Origin: Candidatus Zixiibacteriota bacterium
GTDB lineage: Bacteria > Zixibacteria > MSB-5A5 > GN15 > JAAZOE01
NCBI GenBank assembly: GCA_030668485.1
Contig: DAOUTW010000004.1
Coordinates: 1 to 64,000 of the forward strand
Reading direction: 5' to 3'
Length of the DNA stretch: 64,000 nt
This document shows positions 63,420 to 64,000 of the stretch, piece by piece (position 1 is the stretch's first letter; every line of letters begins with the position of its first letter). The notes beneath the pieces were generated by a model. It was not told the origin of the DNA. It worked only from the letters and a program-made list of their open reading frames with translations, and made no database searches. The translations under genes and the position numbers were made by a program.

Positions 63420-64000
63420 TCAGGCAGTCATTCTCTTAATATCGGCGCCTGCCGCCGATAACTTTTCCTCCAGCCGGTAATATCCCCGATCTATATGGTA
63501 GACGCGTAATACCTCTGTTTTGCCCGAAGCCGATAATCCGGCAATAACCAGTCCGGCCCCGGCTCGAATATCGGAAGCCATAACGATGGCGCCGCTCAGC
63601 CGTTTAACGCCATTGATGGTGGCTTCATTGCCGGCAATCCCAATATCGGCGCCGAGTCGCCGCAATTCCATTACATGGGAAAAGCGGTCCTCGAAAACCG
63701 TCTCGCTTATCCGGCTGATTCCCCGGGCTCGGGCCAGGAGGGCTATCAGGCAGGCCTGTAAATCGGTGGGAAAGCCGGGAAATGGGAAAGTTACGGCATC
63801 GACCGGTGAAATCCCTCTCTCAGCCCTCAATTTAATTCCCTGAGCGGTCGATTTTATTTCTGCTCCGGCTTCCACTAACTTCTTTAACACCAATTCGAGG
63901 TGGGAAGTTTCCGTCCCGATGACTTCTATCTCGCCTCCGGCGGCCATTCCGGCCATCAAAAACGTGCCGGCCTCGAGGCGGTCGCCCATGACCGAATATT
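63420..64000 (-). CDS. murA: UDP-N-acetylglucosamine 1-carboxyvinyltransferase, C-terminal part (runs off window)
   Basis: The gene continues past the window edge on its 5' side; about 193 C-terminal residues are visible. They match MurA, the first committed enzyme of peptidoglycan synthesis: VMGDRLEAGTFLMAGMAAGG, TFPFPGFPTDLQACL, ETVFEDRFSHVMELRRLGA, DIRAGAGLVIAGLSASG and HIDRGYYRLEEKLSAAGADI in the expected order. The catalytic Cys loop lies in the missing half, so activity cannot be confirmed here. It ends 18 bases upstream of the large outer-membrane protein's ATG (minus strand), so the two may be co-transcribed. Confidence 0.95.
   Translation of the reverse strand, partial: YSVMGDRLEAGTFLMAGMAAGGEIEVIGTETSHLELVLKKLVEAGAEIKSTAQGIKLRAERGISPVDAVTFPFPGFPTDLQACLIALLARARGISRISETVFEDRFSHVMELRRLGADIGIAGNEATINGVKRLSGAIVMASDIRAGAGLVIAGLSASGKTEVLRVYHIDRGYYRLEEKLSAAGADIKRMTA

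Overview
The window reads as a chromosome segment of an uncultured, diderm (lipid A-making) bacterium. Lipid A genes with an LpxC-FabZ fusion, a PorV/PorQ-type outer-membrane protein, secreted proteins ending in a two-repeat type I dockerin, and a peptidase-MA/beta-propeller/barrel fusion together suggest the FCB group. Candidate phylum Zixibacteria is my best guess; that is inference from gene content, not a database result. Start codons are often TTG or GTG with a good GGAGG upstream, and genes are packed into overlapping operons.

Layout. (1) 1-820: hairpin-rich non-coding DNA. (2) 821-7532, + strand: a four-gene redox complex made of NuoE-like, NuoF-GltD fusion, HoxU/NuoG-like ferredoxin and an FMN-binding glutamate-synthase-like subunit, preceded by a small Cys-rich protein. 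(3) 7533-10658: an accessory patch with an MFS transporter, a small membrane protein, a GIY-YIG mini-gene between inverted repeats, and several copies of a hairpin repeat. (4) 20541-10659, - strand: an eight-gene run lpxC/fabZ-lpxA-(gnnA-like)-lpxB-kdtA-lpxK-nadB-guaA, with ptsN upstream. (5) 21467-28237, + strand: aspS-phoH-pgpH-ybeY-corC-like. (6) 28459-30855: an HtrA-type protease and a primary-type sigma factor, followed by a terminator and a possible small RNA. (7) 31246-36117: a membrane-anchored radical SAM protein, a PorV-like protein and two divergent DMT transporters. (8) 36599-47919: a region of mostly exported proteins (C25 peptidase, dockerin protein, M3 peptidase, FG-GAP/dockerin protein) plus a gamma-glutamyltranspeptidase-like enzyme, ending at tRNA-Glu(CTC). 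(9) 48432-56515, + strand: seven haem genes hemC-B-L-E-N-H-hemY-type. (10) 56699-64000: a Lon-related protease, a histone-H1-like protein, a very large outer-membrane protease/propeller/barrel protein and the 3' half of murA.

How it fits together. The operons are largely housekeeping: envelope lipid A, NAD and GMP synthesis, RNA processing and c-di-AMP turnover, and haem from glutamate-1-semialdehyde to protoheme (HemA and HemD are not in the window). The most unusual parts are the NuoF-GltD/GltB-like complex, which has no glutaminase domain and carries a new four-Cys motif; a family of GCGACAGCC-hairpin repeats, two of which directly abut stop codons; and a series of terminator plus tRNA-3'-end-like scars that separate single genes beside tRNA-Glu. 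No transposase, integrase, CRISPR array or rRNA was seen.
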